Notes under the pieces: model-generated
Seen by the model: only the letters and a program-made list of their open reading frames with translations
Databases searched by the model: none
What the model was told of the DNA's origin: nothing
NCBI RefSeq assembly: GCF_014861365.1
Contig: NZ_RRYW01000013.1
Span: 1-49,867 of the forward strand
Source of the DNA: Psychrobacter sp. FME6
GTDB lineage: Bacteria; Pseudomonadota; Gammaproteobacteria; Pseudomonadales; Moraxellaceae
DNA length: 49,867 nucleotides
Reading direction: 5' to 3'
In this document: piece by piece, positions 10,677 to 20,723 of the stretch
Layout: every line of letters begins with the position of its first letter
How positions within the stretch are numbered: the stretch's first letter is position 1
Translations under genes and position numbers: made by a program

Positions 10677-12692
10677 TTAAACATCGCTACTCTTAAATAT
10701 CAAACGCTCAGCCGGTAAGTAGTCTTTTTGTTCGGTATATAAATAACTCATCATCTGCTCACGTACTTCACACTCAAGCGTCCAAGCGTTTAATGGGCTA
10801 TCAGATGCCTGGCTACAGCGTAGCTTGATGCTACTTTCTGATACTGACACTGTATACATTTCAGGCTCAACCTCACTGTCCCATAGTTCGTTCTCTTTCA
10901 CCAGCTCGATATATTTTTGTCGAATAGCGTCAATATCAGCACCATAATCGACATATAAATAAATCACTGAAGTTTGATGCGATTCTGTATGCGACCAGTT
11001 CTCCACAATCTCAGTAATAAAGTGACGCATGGGCACGATCAAACGACGCTCATCCCATGTTTTTAATACCGCATAGGTATAGCCTAAATCCTCAATCGTA
11101 CACCACTCACCTTCCATCATCACTGTGTCGCCAATCCGCACAGGCTGCGTAATGGCAACCTGTGTCCCAGCAATAATATTACCTAGAATAGGCTGTGCAG
11201 CAATACCAATGACCGCGCCGGCAATACCTGCTGACGTTAACAAGGTTTTACCCAAACCCTCTATATTAGTGAACTCACTAAGTCCTACCCAAATACCACC
11301 AAGAATCATGACAAAGATAAAAATACGGCGAAATATAGAAACATAGGTGCGGCGACTGCGACTTTTGTCAAAGTGTTCATCGCTTAAGTTTTCAATTTGC
11401 AAGTCTTTGTAGCGATTGGCAAAAAAATTAATGGCTCGAATACCCAGCCACATGGCACTAAATACCAATCCAACCCAAACGACTGGTCGTGTCGACGAGG
11501 CAACGGCATCTAAATAAGGAAGACCACCTGACACTAGGGTATAAACCGACGAGAAACTGATGGTAAAGGTCAAAGGCACCGTTAGCTTATTGACCAAATC
11601 TTCTACGCCATTGTGGTGAAGCGTACCGAGGCGATTTCCTTCTTTATCTACCACATACCAATTGAGGATTTTGCCAGCGGCTTTACTTAACAACCAACCC
11701 ACTGCCATGGTAAAAGAGAAAAATAGCAGTAGCGCTAAAAATTCCCAAACGGTGATACTAAAAATCTTTAGCTGTGTCCACTCCGGTAAATAACGCTCAA
11801 ACTTAGCGGGGCGATACTGCTCATAAAGCTTATCAATATTACTAACCGTTTGGGCTGAAAACACCCAAAAAGGCGCGCTATCATCAATGCGTACCCGCTC
11901 TAGATGTATCGGAACACGGCGGTCGCGATAGTCGATATAACCAAGCTGAATCGAGCGTCTAGGAATGCCTTGAATGCTATTAGTGCTACCAAGCGGTGGT
12001 TCAACCAAGCCATCAGGACGATCTGGCAGATTATCAAACACATACAGATTTTTTTCCATTAATAAAAAATCAAGTTGCTTGGCAAGCTCCAGCGCACGAC
12101 CGCGCTGTAACTTACTATCAATCAAGTTCATATTCAGCGCATAGGCGGCTAAGTCATATTGCTGCTTCATGATTGCCGATTGGAAAAACTCCAAGGTTGC
12201 AAGCGGTGTCGAAAAATTGGGGGTTTCAGCTAACGGTGGTAAGCCACTATTTAACTTATTTAAAGCATAGTAGCTTTCGTTATAATCGCCAGTGAGGCCA
12301 GCATCCCCTTGCAGCACACCCGCTTGCTGCACCGTTTTTTTCTCTAGTGGACTAATCACTTCTTCGGCAATAGCAGAAACACTAAGACCTTCGGCTTTTA
12401 GTTCATCAAATTTTTGCGCCGCATACTCCGTTAAATTGTCAGGTTTGTCTGCGGCTGATGCGTTAACTGGCTCATTTGCGCTTTGCTTACTTTCACTTTG
12501 CTCACTTTCACCTCCCTCATAGCTACTTGCTGCATAAGTAGGCGCATCAATAACACTAACGATAATAATAAAACTCAACAATACCTGAGCAAGAGGTCTG
12601 CGTAGACCACGGCGCTGCGTGTTGTTGTGGTCACCATCGACATGAATTGTCATATCATGACCGCCCACCGCGCTGTTTTTGAGAGTGTTCAT
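10677..12692 (-). CDS. MscS-family mechanosensitive channel with extended periplasmic N-terminus
   Basis: 671 residues, larger than E. coli MscS (286). After a short basic stretch, residues ~30-55 look like a signal peptide ending TYA. A ~260-residue soluble, probably periplasmic, domain follows. Then come about four to five membrane segments (from ~320), the last carrying the pore-helix motif GAVIGIAAQPILGNIIAG, and the MscS beta-domain DTVMMEGEWCTIEDLGYTYA with the conserved RRLIVPMRHF. A cytoplasmic alpha/beta domain ends the chain. The inferred role is ion release during hypo-osmotic shock. The start is uncertain: the first ATG lacks a clear ribosome site, and ATG 13 codons later (12653) is an alternative. 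Confidence 0.85.
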   Translation of the reverse strand: MNTLKNSAVGGHDMTIHVDGDHNNTQRRGLRRPLAQVLLSFIIIVSVIDAPTYAASSYEGGESEQSESKQSANEPVNASAADKPDNLTEYAAQKFDELKAEGLSVSAIAEEVISPLEKKTVQQAGVLQGDAGLTGDYNESYYALNKLNSGLPPLAETPNFSTPLATLEFFQSAIMKQQYDLAAYALNMNLIDSKLQRGRALELAKQLDFLLMEKNLYVFDNLPDRPDGLVEPPLGSTNSIQGIPRRSIQLGYIDYRDRRVPIHLERVRIDDSAPFWVFSAQTVSNIDKLYEQYRPAKFERYLPEWTQLKIFSITVWEFLALLLFFSFTMAVGWLLSKAAGKILNWYVVDKEGNRLGTLHHNGVEDLVNKLTVPLTFTISFSSVYTLVSGGLPYLDAVASSTRPVVWVGLVFSAMWLGIRAINFFANRYKDLQIENLSDEHFDKSRSRRTYVSIFRRIFIFVMILGGIWVGLSEFTNIEGLGKTLLTSAGIAGAVIGIAAQPILGNIIAGTQVAITQPVRIGDTVMMEGEWCTIEDLGYTYAVLKTWDERRLIVPMRHFITEIVENWSHTESHQTSVIYLYVDYGADIDAIRQKYIELVKENELWDSEVEPEMYTVSVSESSIKLRCSQASDSPLNAWTLECEVREQMMSYLYTEQKDYLPAERLIFKSSDV

Positions 12693-12835
12693 ATTTTGAT
12701 AATCACTAGTCTATGAGAATGTTGATAAAAAATTGACTGAAAGCGGTTTTAAACTCAAGTATCCTGTCATTTTCTGTATCATTTAATTTAAAAAACAATA
12801 GGGTCTGTTGATGACACGCTTTAATAGTAGTCTAC

Positions 12836-12862
12836 AAAAAAAGCCAGCCTAAAGCTGACTTA
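12836..12862 (-). terminator. cysS terminator
   Basis: On the minus strand the stem AGTCAGC / GCTGGCT (one G-U pair, TTTAG loop) is followed by seven T. It lies about 60 bp past the cysS stop. Confidence 0.8.
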
Positions 12863-12918
12863 CTTTATTACTATATGTATGTTCGGTAAAATATATATAC
12901 GTTCAGCAAACCTTTACC

Positions 12919-14379
12919 TTATGCGCGGCGCCATGTCGTACCTGCGCGGCTGTCTTCGAGCTCTATACCCGCCTCTTTCAGTTGCACACGTATTTCATCT
13001 GCACGGGCAAAATCCTTGTTGGTTTTGGCATCAGCACGCTCAATGATTAAACTATCGATAGCGGCATCGCTTAAACCATCTTCTGCATTATCGCCAATCA
13101 CTGCCTGCAAAAACTGCTGTACTGGCTGTTGTAATATATTCAGCACTTGCGCCAACGCTTTAAGCTGCTGCGCCCATTGCCAGGCACTATCTACGTCTTC
13201 GGCTTTAATCGCTTTATTGATATCACGTGCCAGCCCAAATAGCACACTAATCGCTGTGGAGCTATTGAAATCATCATTCATGGCTTTGATAAAGTTTTGC
13301 CCAGCTGTGCTGCTATAGGCGTCATTTATCAATGCATCATCGACTACTAAGCTCTGCCTTTTTTGTTGTTCAGCCAATTTTAATGCATTGTACAATCTGC
13401 TTAGGCTATTGTGTGCTTCATCCAATGCGCTATCAGAGAAATTTACTTGGCTGCGATAATGGCTTGATAGTAAGAAAAAGCGCACCGTTTCAGGTAGGTA
13501 TTGCGCGGTCACATCACGAATGGTAAAGAAATTGCCCAGTGATTTGGACATTTTTTCGCCGTCAACGTTGATAAAACCCACGTGCATCCAATTGCGCGCA
13601 TACTCACAGCCCGTCGCCGCTTCAGATTGGGCAATCTCGTTCTCGTGATGCGGAAACTGTAAATCATGACCACCGCCATGAATATCAAAGGTATTCCCCA
13701 AACACTTGGTCGACATCGCCGAACATTCAATATGCCAGCCCGGACGCCCTTGTCCCCATGGTGACGCCCACTGCGGTTCATTGGGTTTTGCTGCCTTCCA
13801 TAAGACAAAATCAAACGGATTGCGCTTGTCGCGTTCGACATTGACACGCGAGCCTGCTTGCATATCATCTAGATTACGCTTAGATAATTTGCCATACTCT
13901 GCAAAGCTATCGACGGCATAATAAACATCACCATTATCGCCTGCATAAGCATAATCATTAGTGACCAGCGTCTCAATCATTTGCTGCATCTCATCGATAT
14001 GGTCAGTCGCACGTGGCTCGGCATCGGGCATTAGGCAGCCAAGCGCCGTTGCATCTTCGTGCATCGCTTCGATAAATCGCTGCGTCAATGTGCCAATTTC
14101 CTCATCATTCTCACTAGCACGAGTAATAATTTTGTCATCGATATCTGTGATATTACGCACATAATTAACGTCATAACCCAATTGTGCTAGCCAGCGCACC
14201 GCCACATCAAAGCCAACCATCACCCGCGCATGACCAATATGACAATAATCATAAACCGTCATGCCGCACACATACATACCTACCTGCCCTGATTTTAGTG
14301 GTACGAACTGACGTTTACTGCCAGTTAGTGAGTCATAAATAGCAAGCTGAGACATCGCATCGGCAAGTGGTGTGGTCAT
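12919..14379 (-). CDS. cysS: Cysteinyl-tRNA synthetase
   Basis: 486 residues, class I aminoacyl-tRNA synthetase charging tRNA-Cys. The N-terminal zinc/cysteine site [18 protein letters not shown] includes the HIGH motif. DWHIEC-type zinc residues appear as [11 protein letters not shown], followed by [21 protein letters not shown]. The KMSKSLGN loop lies near residue 275. The C-terminal anticodon-binding helices end ...[12 protein letters not shown]. The first ATG is used; an alternative MSQLAIYD start nine codons in would match the typical N-terminus of other CysS proteins. Confidence 0.96.
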   Translation of the reverse strand: MTTPLADAMSQLAIYDSLTGSKRQFVPLKSGQVGMYVCGMTVYDYCHIGHARVMVGFDVAVRWLAQLGYDVNYVRNITDIDDKIITRASENDEEIGTLTQRFIEAMHEDATALGCLMPDAEPRATDHIDEMQQMIETLVTNDYAYAGDNGDVYYAVDSFAEYGKLSKRNLDDMQAGSRVNVERDKRNPFDFVLWKAAKPNEPQWASPWGQGRPGWHIECSAMSTKCLGNTFDIHGGGHDLQFPHHENEIAQSEAATGCEYARNWMHVGFINVDGEKMSKSLGNFFTIRDVTAQYLPETVRFFLLSSHYRSQVNFSDSALDEAHNSLSRLYNALKLAEQQKRQSLVVDDALINDAYSSTAGQNFIKAMNDDFNSSTAISVLFGLARDINKAIKAEDVDSAWQWAQQLKALAQVLNILQQPVQQFLQAVIGDNAEDGLSDAAIDSLIIERADAKTNKDFARADEIRVQLKEAGIELEDSRAGTTWRRA

Positions 14380-14537
14380 AGTTAAAAGGCCTTTAAAGTA
14401 AAAGTATAAGAAAAAATAAGTTTAGGGCGCACCAATATAAAACTTAACCCATTATCTTAGCGAAAACAGCCATAAAATACTACAATGAGCGCGCAACTAA
14501 CGCTACTCAATTATAAAAAACCATTAAGGATTTAGAT

Positions 14538-15149
14538 ATGGGCAATCGCTTAAGCAAGATATATACACGCACTGGTGATGACGGCAGTACTGGAATGGCA
14601 GACGGCAGCCGTGTCAGTAAAGCCGACAGTTTATTTAGCGTCATGGGTGACATAGACGAGCTCAACTCGCATATCGGTCTGGTACGTGCTCAATTACAGC
14701 AAAATAATGCACCTTCAAGTTCAGAGCTGTCTATAGATGAATCGTTTTCTCAAGCATTGGTCATCATTCAGCATTTGTTATTCAATATCGGCGGTGAGCT
14801 TGCCATGCCAGAATACGAAGCCGTCAACGCCACTCACATTGAATGGTTGGAGCAACAGATTGATGCGATGAATACGGCCTTGCCACCACTAAAGGACTTC
14901 ATCCTACCCACAGGGTCGGTATTGGTCAGCCAACTGCACATTGCTCGTACAGTCTGTCGCCGTGCTGAGCGCCAAGCGGTGCTATTACAACAAGAACGTC
15001 CAGACGCGATTCGTAGTACTGCGGTGAGCTTTATCAATCGTTTGTCTGATTGGCTATTTGTCGCGGCGCGTTTTTGCACCGATCCCAACAAGGTCTCTGA
15101 GGTACTTTGGGACCCCCAAGTGTTACAAAAACTGGCTGAAGATAAATAA
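14538..15149 (+). CDS. PduO-type cob(I)alamin adenosyltransferase
   Basis: 203 residues. Transfers the adenosyl group of ATP to cob(I)alamin. The family pattern starts at residue 6: SKIYTRTGDDGSTGMADGSRVSK, the ATP-binding N-terminus. It is followed by MGDIDELNSHIGLVRAQ and the helices RTVCRRAERQAV and FINRLSDWLFVAARF, which hold the conserved Arg/Glu and Asn-Asp residues of the active site. The ATG is preceded by AAGGA, and a strong terminator follows. No cobalamin-dependent enzyme is in the window, so the client is unknown. Confidence 0.9.
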   Translation: MGNRLSKIYTRTGDDGSTGMADGSRVSKADSLFSVMGDIDELNSHIGLVRAQLQQNNAPSSSELSIDESFSQALVIIQHLLFNIGGELAMPEYEAVNATHIEWLEQQIDAMNTALPPLKDFILPTGSVLVSQLHIARTVCRRAERQAVLLQQERPDAIRSTAVSFINRLSDWLFVAARFCTDPNKVSEVLWDPQVLQKLAEDK

Positions 15150-15194
15150 CGCTCTATAACAATATCATTTGGTCAAGACGCTAAAAAAATAAAG

Positions 15195-15227
15195 AAAAGC
15201 CCGCAACCTTAACACTGCGGGCTTTTT
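15195..15227. terminator. Terminator after the adenosyltransferase gene
   Basis: Stem AAAGCCCGCA / TGCGGGCTTT with a ten-base loop and a following T-run. The A-rich sequence before it would give a T-run on the minus strand, so it may also serve the convergent lipoprotein gene. Confidence 0.88.
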
Positions 15228-15309
15228 GCTGACTTAGTAATACTATTCAGCAACTCTATTATTGTTCGACAACTACATTATTGCTCAACAACGGCGTAAG
15301 GCTTACTGA

Positions 15310-16251
15310 TTAGTAAGTAGCACTTTCATCTTCAATAATGACCATATCGATGCTGTCATCTTCAGGTGTCGATTTTTTGGCAGATTTTTTCGCCTCATCA
15401 GCAGGTGCATCGGCTGAGCGACTGTCCGTATCGTTGTTTTGGTTACTGCTTGGGTTATTAACAGTCGGCGGCGTGGCAGGACGAATCGGCTCAACTGGCG
15501 TTACTTCTCTAGGCTGGCGAACTGGCGCTGACTGACTGTCATCGTTCTGTGCCGCTGCTCGGCGTTCAGCTTGCTCGGCGGCACGTTGGGCACGCTGTTT
15601 TTCTATCTCAGACTGAAGCACTGAGCTTGCGACTACTTCCGACACCACAGTCATTAGTGCGGGTTGTCCAGCGATACGCGTACGTACTTGACCGCCTTGC
15701 GTCCCAACGACATAAGTGAAGGCGTCGTCGACAAGCATATTATTATTAATACGAATATTGTCTTTGGCTAAACGAGACTGTAGGCTTGGCTGATTATTGG
15801 CCGCTTGGACTTGGCTCGCTTGATATAAGTCTTCGCTTGGCAAGGTCATGCTCACGCTTGCTTGACAAGTGGTCATGCCATTATCATTAGCGGCTTGTAA
15901 AACGGCGGCATTTTGTACATCGATCACGATACCATTGGCTTTTTCGGTAACCGCACCATTATCTAGATTAACTTCTGCTTCATTAGCATAGCTTGCCGCC
16001 AATGTTTGCGCTTGCTGATTGAGCGTGTTTTTTAAGGCAGATTTGAGTCGATCCTGAACCATTGGATCATCACAGCTAACCGCAGTAGCAGCAGCGTTTT
16101 CACTTGTGGCTGTTTCTTGTTCAGTGGTCTCTGCAGTTTCCGTGGTATTTTCTTCTTCTGAGCGGTCACAGCCAGCAAGTGCCAAACCGCATACCATCCC
16201 AATACCAGCAACCTTATACCACTTGCTCAAATTCTTATTTGCTACGCTCAT
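15310..16251 (-). CDS. Predicted lipoprotein of unknown function
   Basis: 313 residues. The N-terminus has a basic start, a hydrophobic stretch and the lipobox LALAGC with the acylated Cys at residue 28, so a lipoprotein is predicted. The mature part opens with an acidic Glu/Thr-rich linker. A central region (about 60-220) has a conserved-looking pair of cysteines (SCDDPMVQDRL and TTCQASVSM) and a repeated theme of VQ, LKSAL and TRIAGQPALMTVVSEVV. Then follow an Arg/Ala/Glu-rich helix (QRAQRAAEQAERRAAA) and a disordered Pro/Asn/Ser/Asp tail. GGAG lies upstream of the ATG. I recognise no named family; similar proteins occur in Moraxellaceae as far as I recall. Confidence 0.75.
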   Translation of the reverse strand: MSVANKNLSKWYKVAGIGMVCGLALAGCDRSEEENTTETAETTEQETATSENAAATAVSCDDPMVQDRLKSALKNTLNQQAQTLAASYANEAEVNLDNGAVTEKANGIVIDVQNAAVLQAANDNGMTTCQASVSMTLPSEDLYQASQVQAANNQPSLQSRLAKDNIRINNNMLVDDAFTYVVGTQGGQVRTRIAGQPALMTVVSEVVASSVLQSEIEKQRAQRAAEQAERRAAAQNDDSQSAPVRQPREVTPVEPIRPATPPTVNNPSSNQNNDTDSRSADAPADEAKKSAKKSTPEDDSIDMVIIEDESATY

Positions 16252-16584
16252 ATTTATTTTGCTCCAATTTACTGATTCGTGCCGCCACCGACGGACAGTA
16301 TTTGATATTCAAACCCTCACACTCAAATAATAACCGTGATTGTGATAGGTTTAAAAACAACATTATTATACGGTGTTTGTATTCAATGGTCATCAGTGTA
16401 GCCTATTGATATACAAATAACGTCTCACATTATGCCCAAAATCTAGGTTTGGTTGCAAAAACGCAACAAATACATATTTAGACAATGACGTCGGTTTACC
16501 ACTACTGCCCTGTATTTCATAAATATTCCATTAGACCCTGTTTATCAGAAACGATATGATGGCGCTAAAAATACTGGTTAGATA
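16252..16584. other. Divergent intergenic region, lipoprotein / glycerophosphodiesterase
   Basis: 333 bp containing the promoters of two divergent genes. Small open frames here have no ribosome site and no recognisable product. I see no repeat or structured RNA. Confidence 0.5.
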
Positions 16585-16590
16585 GTGGTT

Positions 16591-17319
16591 ATGATAAACC
16601 TTAAAAATACGCTTTTATTAGGTCATCGCGGTGCTCGCGGTGAGGCATTAGAAAACACCTTATCGGGCTTCGAGCATACTCAAAGCTTGCAAACGGCTGG
16701 TTTAGCGGGTGTTGAATTTGATGTGCAGCTAAGCGCTGATGGACATTTGGTCATATTTCATGATGATAACCTAGAACGCATGTGCGCCCAGCAATCACAC
16801 ATTGAGCAGCTAAACCTCGCTGAGATTCAACGCCACGTACAATTTGGACATCAGATTGTCACTTTAGCCAGTATAGCGCCTGTGCTGCGTGGCTTTACTT
16901 ATATTGAGCTTGAGCTTAAAACGCATAACCGTACTGATTATGGCAAATTAATCAAGGCTTTGCAGCGCGACCTAATTGACAGTCCACTTACCAGCTTACC
17001 TATTGTGTTGACTAGCTTTGATATCGAGCTCCATACCAGACTACAATGCAGTAAATTATTGGCGCATATTCCGCGTGGTTTACTTATTCGTACACCTGAA
17101 GCATTGGCAACAGCGCCTAATACTGCTCTGCAACTTGGCTGTGGGCAATTGGGTATTCACTACCCACTTCTGAACAAAAAAATCATTCAGCACTGCCATC
17201 GTTACAATTTGCCTGTCAGTGCGTGGACCGTCAATGATATCGACACCATTGAACAACTTATAGCTTGGCAAGTAGATGTCATTATCACAGATTACCCCAC
17301 TCGTTTACTTATCTATTAA
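16591..17319 (+). CDS. Glycerophosphodiester phosphodiesterase
   Basis: About 242 residues, typical of the short cytoplasmic UgpQ-type GDPD enzymes that split glycerophosphodiesters into glycerol-3-phosphate and an alcohol. Signatures are LLGHRGARGEALENTLSGFE (first catalytic His) and GVEFDVQLSADGHLVIFHDD (metal Glu/Asp and second His). YIELELK in the middle and the C-terminal SAWTVNDIDTIEQLIAWQVD and IITDYP also fit. A GTG at 16585 two codons earlier is also possible; neither start has a clear ribosome site. No signal peptide. No glycerol-phosphate transporter is adjacent. Confidence 0.9.
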   Translation: MINLKNTLLLGHRGARGEALENTLSGFEHTQSLQTAGLAGVEFDVQLSADGHLVIFHDDNLERMCAQQSHIEQLNLAEIQRHVQFGHQIVTLASIAPVLRGFTYIELELKTHNRTDYGKLIKALQRDLIDSPLTSLPIVLTSFDIELHTRLQCSKLLAHIPRGLLIRTPEALATAPNTALQLGCGQLGIHYPLLNKKIIQHCHRYNLPVSAWTVNDIDTIEQLIAWQVDVIITDYPTRLLIY

Positions 17320-17543
17320 ATCTGTTAGCTTCATTTTTATACCCCTTTGATTGCCTACATATTTGTCGTTCAACTTACACTTTTACTGCATGTCTGATAA
17401 GTCACGGGGAATTTTTGTCAACACCTCCTATAATCGATACAAGTTATTGTTATTTAGCAATATTTTTATAGTGTATAAGTGTTCACTTTATGGAGTTTTT
17501 AGGGTATTATAGGAAGTTAAATTAATACCGCTAGGGATATTAT

Positions 17544-18947
17544 ATGATTGCAAAAAAAGCACTTGGCTTACCGCTTAAAGGCTTACGTTTCGCTATCAAA
17601 TCTGGTGACACGATTGCAAAATCTGCCAGCACTCAAATGACGCGTTTCAAAGCTCGTTTTGATGAGAACAAAGCGAATAACTCACTCAATGAGACGCCAG
17701 TTGCCAAACGCAACTATGCGGACACTTCTGAAAAAACCGATGTGTCTAGCAATGCAGACAGCATCGATATGCGTGAGTTTGAGTTTACTAAAGCGCCGAT
17801 TAACTGGATCCCAGCGACTATTCTGGTAGCCACCCCTATCGCTGCTGCGATTATTACGCCATGGTATCTATTTACCCACCAAGTCAGCGCACCCGTTTGG
17901 GGCGTGTTTGGTGCTTTTATGGTATGGACAGGCATCAGTATCACTGCCGGTTATCACCGTTTATTGTCGCATCGTGCATATAAAGCACATCCGGTGGTTA
18001 AAAACTTTTTATTGCTTGGTTCTACCTTAGCGGTACAAGGTTCAGCATTTGACTGGGTTTCTGGTCATCGTAGCCATCATCGTCATGTTGATGATCGCTT
18101 AGACGATCCGTATTCAGCGAAGCGTGGCTTTTTCTTTAGTCACATGGGCTGGATGCTACGCAACTACCCTAGCGGTAAGTTCGATTACAAAAACATCCCG
18201 GACTTGACCAGAGATAAAACCTTGCAGATCCAGCATAAGTATTATGGTTTATGGGTACTGGCAATGAACGTCGGCTTCGTCGCTGCCGTTGGTTGGTTAT
18301 TGGGCGATGTTTGGGGTACGTTGGTACTTGCTGGTTTACTACGCTTAGTACTGACCCATCACTTTACCTTCTTTATTAACTCGCTATGTCATATGTTTGG
18401 GTCACGTCCTTATACCGACACTAATAGTGCCCGTGATAACTTTATCCTAGCTATCTTTACTTGGGGTGAGGGTTATCATAACTACCATCATTTCTTCCAA
18501 TACGATTATCGTAATGGCGTAAAATGGTGGCAATATGACCCAACCAAATGGTTGATTGCAGGTCTATCGAAGCTTGGTTTAACCAGTGAGCTACGTACTG
18601 TTGATGACACAACGATCAAACATGCCGAAGTGCAAATGCAGTTTAAAGCAGCACAACAGCAGATTGATACGGCATCAAGCAATGGTCTTGATCTTCCTCA
18701 TGCTATGAAAAGCTTCCAAGAACGCATCAAGTTTGAATACGATGCCTTTACCCAAACGGTTGAAGAATGGCAAGCCCTTAAAGCAAAAACCATTGAGCTG
18801 AAAAAGACCGAGTTTGCTGATCGTCTACATGAAGTTGAAAATGAGTTAAAACACGACTATGCCAAGATTGAGCAAAAAATACTGACCCATAATAGCAACT
18901 TAAAAACAGCGTTTCGCTCTATCGGACAAAACACCAAAGCGGCTTAA
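17544..18947 (+). CDS. Acyl-CoA/fatty-acid delta-9-type desaturase with N- and C-terminal extensions
   Basis: 467 residues of the membrane di-iron desaturase family. The three histidine clusters are present: HRLLSHR (about 138), GHRSHHRHVDD (about 175) and EGYHNYHHFFQYDYRNG (about 310). Four membrane segments surround them. A polar N-terminal extension of about 80 residues precedes the first membrane segment. A ~110-residue charged C-terminal tail (from about 355), likely helical or coiled coil, follows the last His cluster. Its role would be membrane-lipid unsaturation, relevant to cold adaptation. AGGGA lies six bases before the ATG, and a terminator follows. Confidence 0.9.
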   Translation: MIAKKALGLPLKGLRFAIKSGDTIAKSASTQMTRFKARFDENKANNSLNETPVAKRNYADTSEKTDVSSNADSIDMREFEFTKAPINWIPATILVATPIAAAIITPWYLFTHQVSAPVWGVFGAFMVWTGISITAGYHRLLSHRAYKAHPVVKNFLLLGSTLAVQGSAFDWVSGHRSHHRHVDDRLDDPYSAKRGFFFSHMGWMLRNYPSGKFDYKNIPDLTRDKTLQIQHKYYGLWVLAMNVGFVAAVGWLLGDVWGTLVLAGLLRLVLTHHFTFFINSLCHMFGSRPYTDTNSARDNFILAIFTWGEGYHNYHHFFQYDYRNGVKWWQYDPTKWLIAGLSKLGLTSELRTVDDTTIKHAEVQMQFKAAQQQIDTASSNGLDLPHAMKSFQERIKFEYDAFTQTVEEWQALKAKTIELKKTEFADRLHEVENELKHDYAKIEQKILTHNSNLKTAFRSIGQNTKAA

Positions 18948-18996
18948 GCTTTAATAGAAAACTAGTCATTTAGCTTCCTTACTTTACGTTTTTCCT

Positions 18997-19028
18997 TCCC
19001 TCTATCTGTAAAAGATAGGGGGATTTTT
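18997..19028 (+). terminator. Desaturase terminator
   Basis: Stem CCCTCTATC / GATAGGGGG (one G-T pair) followed by a T-run at the end of the hairpin. It is about 50 bp after the stop codon. Confidence 0.85.
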
Positions 19029-19256
19029 TATGACGTATTTATAAACGCTTGCCATAAAAGACAATGGTCTTTAGCAGAAATAGAATGACAAGTATCAATG
19101 ACAGGAGATAGACATAGCGAAACGTTACCAACTTCAGGCTATGTTATAGTGAGCTTATTACTCTCATTACTCGGTTTTATACTAATTTTTCATACACCCG
19201 CTTTTATACCTAAGCTTCTAAACCTAAGCTTCTAAACCTAAATTGGAAAGTCTCAT
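19029..19256 (+). promoter_or_regulatory. selO upstream region with 14-bp tandem repeat
   Basis: The gap between the desaturase terminator and selO has no gene. At 19209-19242 the unit CCTAAGCTTCTAAA occurs twice in tandem plus a six-base partial copy, ending 14 bp before the selO ATG. The GGAAAG ribosome site comes right after it. Confidence 0.5.
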
Positions 19257-20723
19257 ATGCGCTATCAAAATACCTACGTCAAGTTAGATACCCGTCTTTA
19301 TCATGAGCAACCACCGACGCCTTTAGACAACCTACGTGTTGGTCATTTTAATAAGCAAGTTGCAGAGCAATTAGGCTGGACGGAAGATGAAGACTTAATG
19401 GCACACTGGGTTGAGATATTGGGCGGACAATACGTGCCTGCTCAGTTTCAGCCATTATCAATGGCTTACGCCGGTCATCAGTTTGGACAATGGGCTGGAC
19501 AGTTGGGTGATGGGCGCGGCCTATTAATGGCGCAAGTGCTAGATAATAACGACCAATTACAAGACTTACACCTTAAAGGTATCGGCCTAACACCCTACTC
19601 ACGGATGGGCGATGGACGTGCTGTTTTACGCAGTACCATTCGTGAGTACTTATGTGGTCATGCCCTAACCCAACTTAGCATTCCTTCGTCTAACGCTTTG
19701 GGGTTTGTGGTATCTGAAACTAAAGTTCGCCGTGAACGTATGGAGACTGGAGCAGCATTGATGCGTGTGGCTGACAGCCATATTCGCTTCGGTCATATCG
19801 AATGGATTGCTAGCTTTGCTCCCGATTTGCTCGCTGAGTTTACCGACTATATGATTGACACCTATTATCCTGAATGCCATGACAGCGAATCGCCAGTCTC
19901 AGCATTTCTACAAGCGGTGGTTGAGCGTACAGCGCGGATGATCGCTGACTGGCAATTGATTGGATTTGCCCACGGGGTGATGAATACCGATAATCTATCT
20001 ATCACGGGTAGCACCTTAGACTTTGGCCCGTTTGGCTTTATGGAGCGCTTTAATCCCGCTTGGATTAACAATCACTCTGACCATACCGGACGCTATGCCT
20101 ATCAAAACCAACCTGCCATCGGTCATTGGAATTTGAATGTTTGGCTGCCGCACTTTATGCGTTTAGAAGGCGTTACCCGTGAAACGCTGGCGGATTGTTT
20201 GGCACCTTATGAGCCAATCTTTATGCAGCATTATCAGCAAGGGCTATGCCGCAAACTTGGACTACCGCACGCAAAAGAAAGCCTAACCTTGGCTTTTGAA
20301 TGGTTAAGCTTATTAGAGGACAACTTACTCGACTATACCAACAGCTTCCGTGCGCTACTCGGCTTGGTCGCGCCAACTGAATACCCTTACGAGCAGCAAC
20401 TACTAAAAACTATGATGACTGAACTTAACCATCAGGCGCAACAAGTCTGGCAAGATTGGTCGACACGCTATTTGGCGCAAATACAGCAGCTGTCTATTGA
20501 GCAATCCATTAATGACATGCAAACGAACAACCCCGTTTATGTCCTACGCAATAGCATGGCACAACGGGTGATTACAGCGGCTGAACAAGGACAGTTTGAA
20601 GAATTAAATCGAGTTTTCAACCTACTTGCAACACCTTATAGAGTACAAGATATTGCCAGCGAACTCGATACAACGCCACCTGCACCTCATGCACCGCAAA
20701 TGCCGATTAGCTGTTCTTCTTAA
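19257..20723 (+). CDS. selO: SelO/YdiU pseudokinase-fold protein AMPylase
   Basis: 488 residues, close to the ~480 of E. coli YdiU. The SelO family transfers AMP to protein Ser/Thr/Tyr and is linked to redox homeostasis. Diagnostic segments are LSMAYAGHQFGQWAGQLGDG (about 75-95), LHLKGIGLTPYSRMGDGRAV, STIREYLCGHAL, ETKVRRERMETGAALMRVA and HGVMNTDNLSITGSTLDFGP with the metal-binding Asn/Asp. The protein ends SCSS, the usual bacterial counterpart of the eukaryotic selenocysteine tail. GGAAAG precedes the ATG. Confidence 0.95.
   Translation: MRYQNTYVKLDTRLYHEQPPTPLDNLRVGHFNKQVAEQLGWTEDEDLMAHWVEILGGQYVPAQFQPLSMAYAGHQFGQWAGQLGDGRGLLMAQVLDNNDQLQDLHLKGIGLTPYSRMGDGRAVLRSTIREYLCGHALTQLSIPSSNALGFVVSETKVRRERMETGAALMRVADSHIRFGHIEWIASFAPDLLAEFTDYMIDTYYPECHDSESPVSAFLQAVVERTARMIADWQLIGFAHGVMNTDNLSITGSTLDFGPFGFMERFNPAWINNHSDHTGRYAYQNQPAIGHWNLNVWLPHFMRLEGVTRETLADCLAPYEPIFMQHYQQGLCRKLGLPHAKESLTLAFEWLSLLEDNLLDYTNSFRALLGLVAPTEYPYEQQLLKTMMTELNHQAQQVWQDWSTRYLAQIQQLSIEQSINDMQTNNPVYVLRNSMAQRVITAAEQGQFEELNRVFNLLATPYRVQDIASELDTTPPAPHAPQMPISCSS

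Noticed and set aside
17478-17489. AAGTG-TT-CACTT as a fatty-acid regulator operator before the desaturase gene
   Set aside because: Arms are only five bases and it does not match a site I can name.
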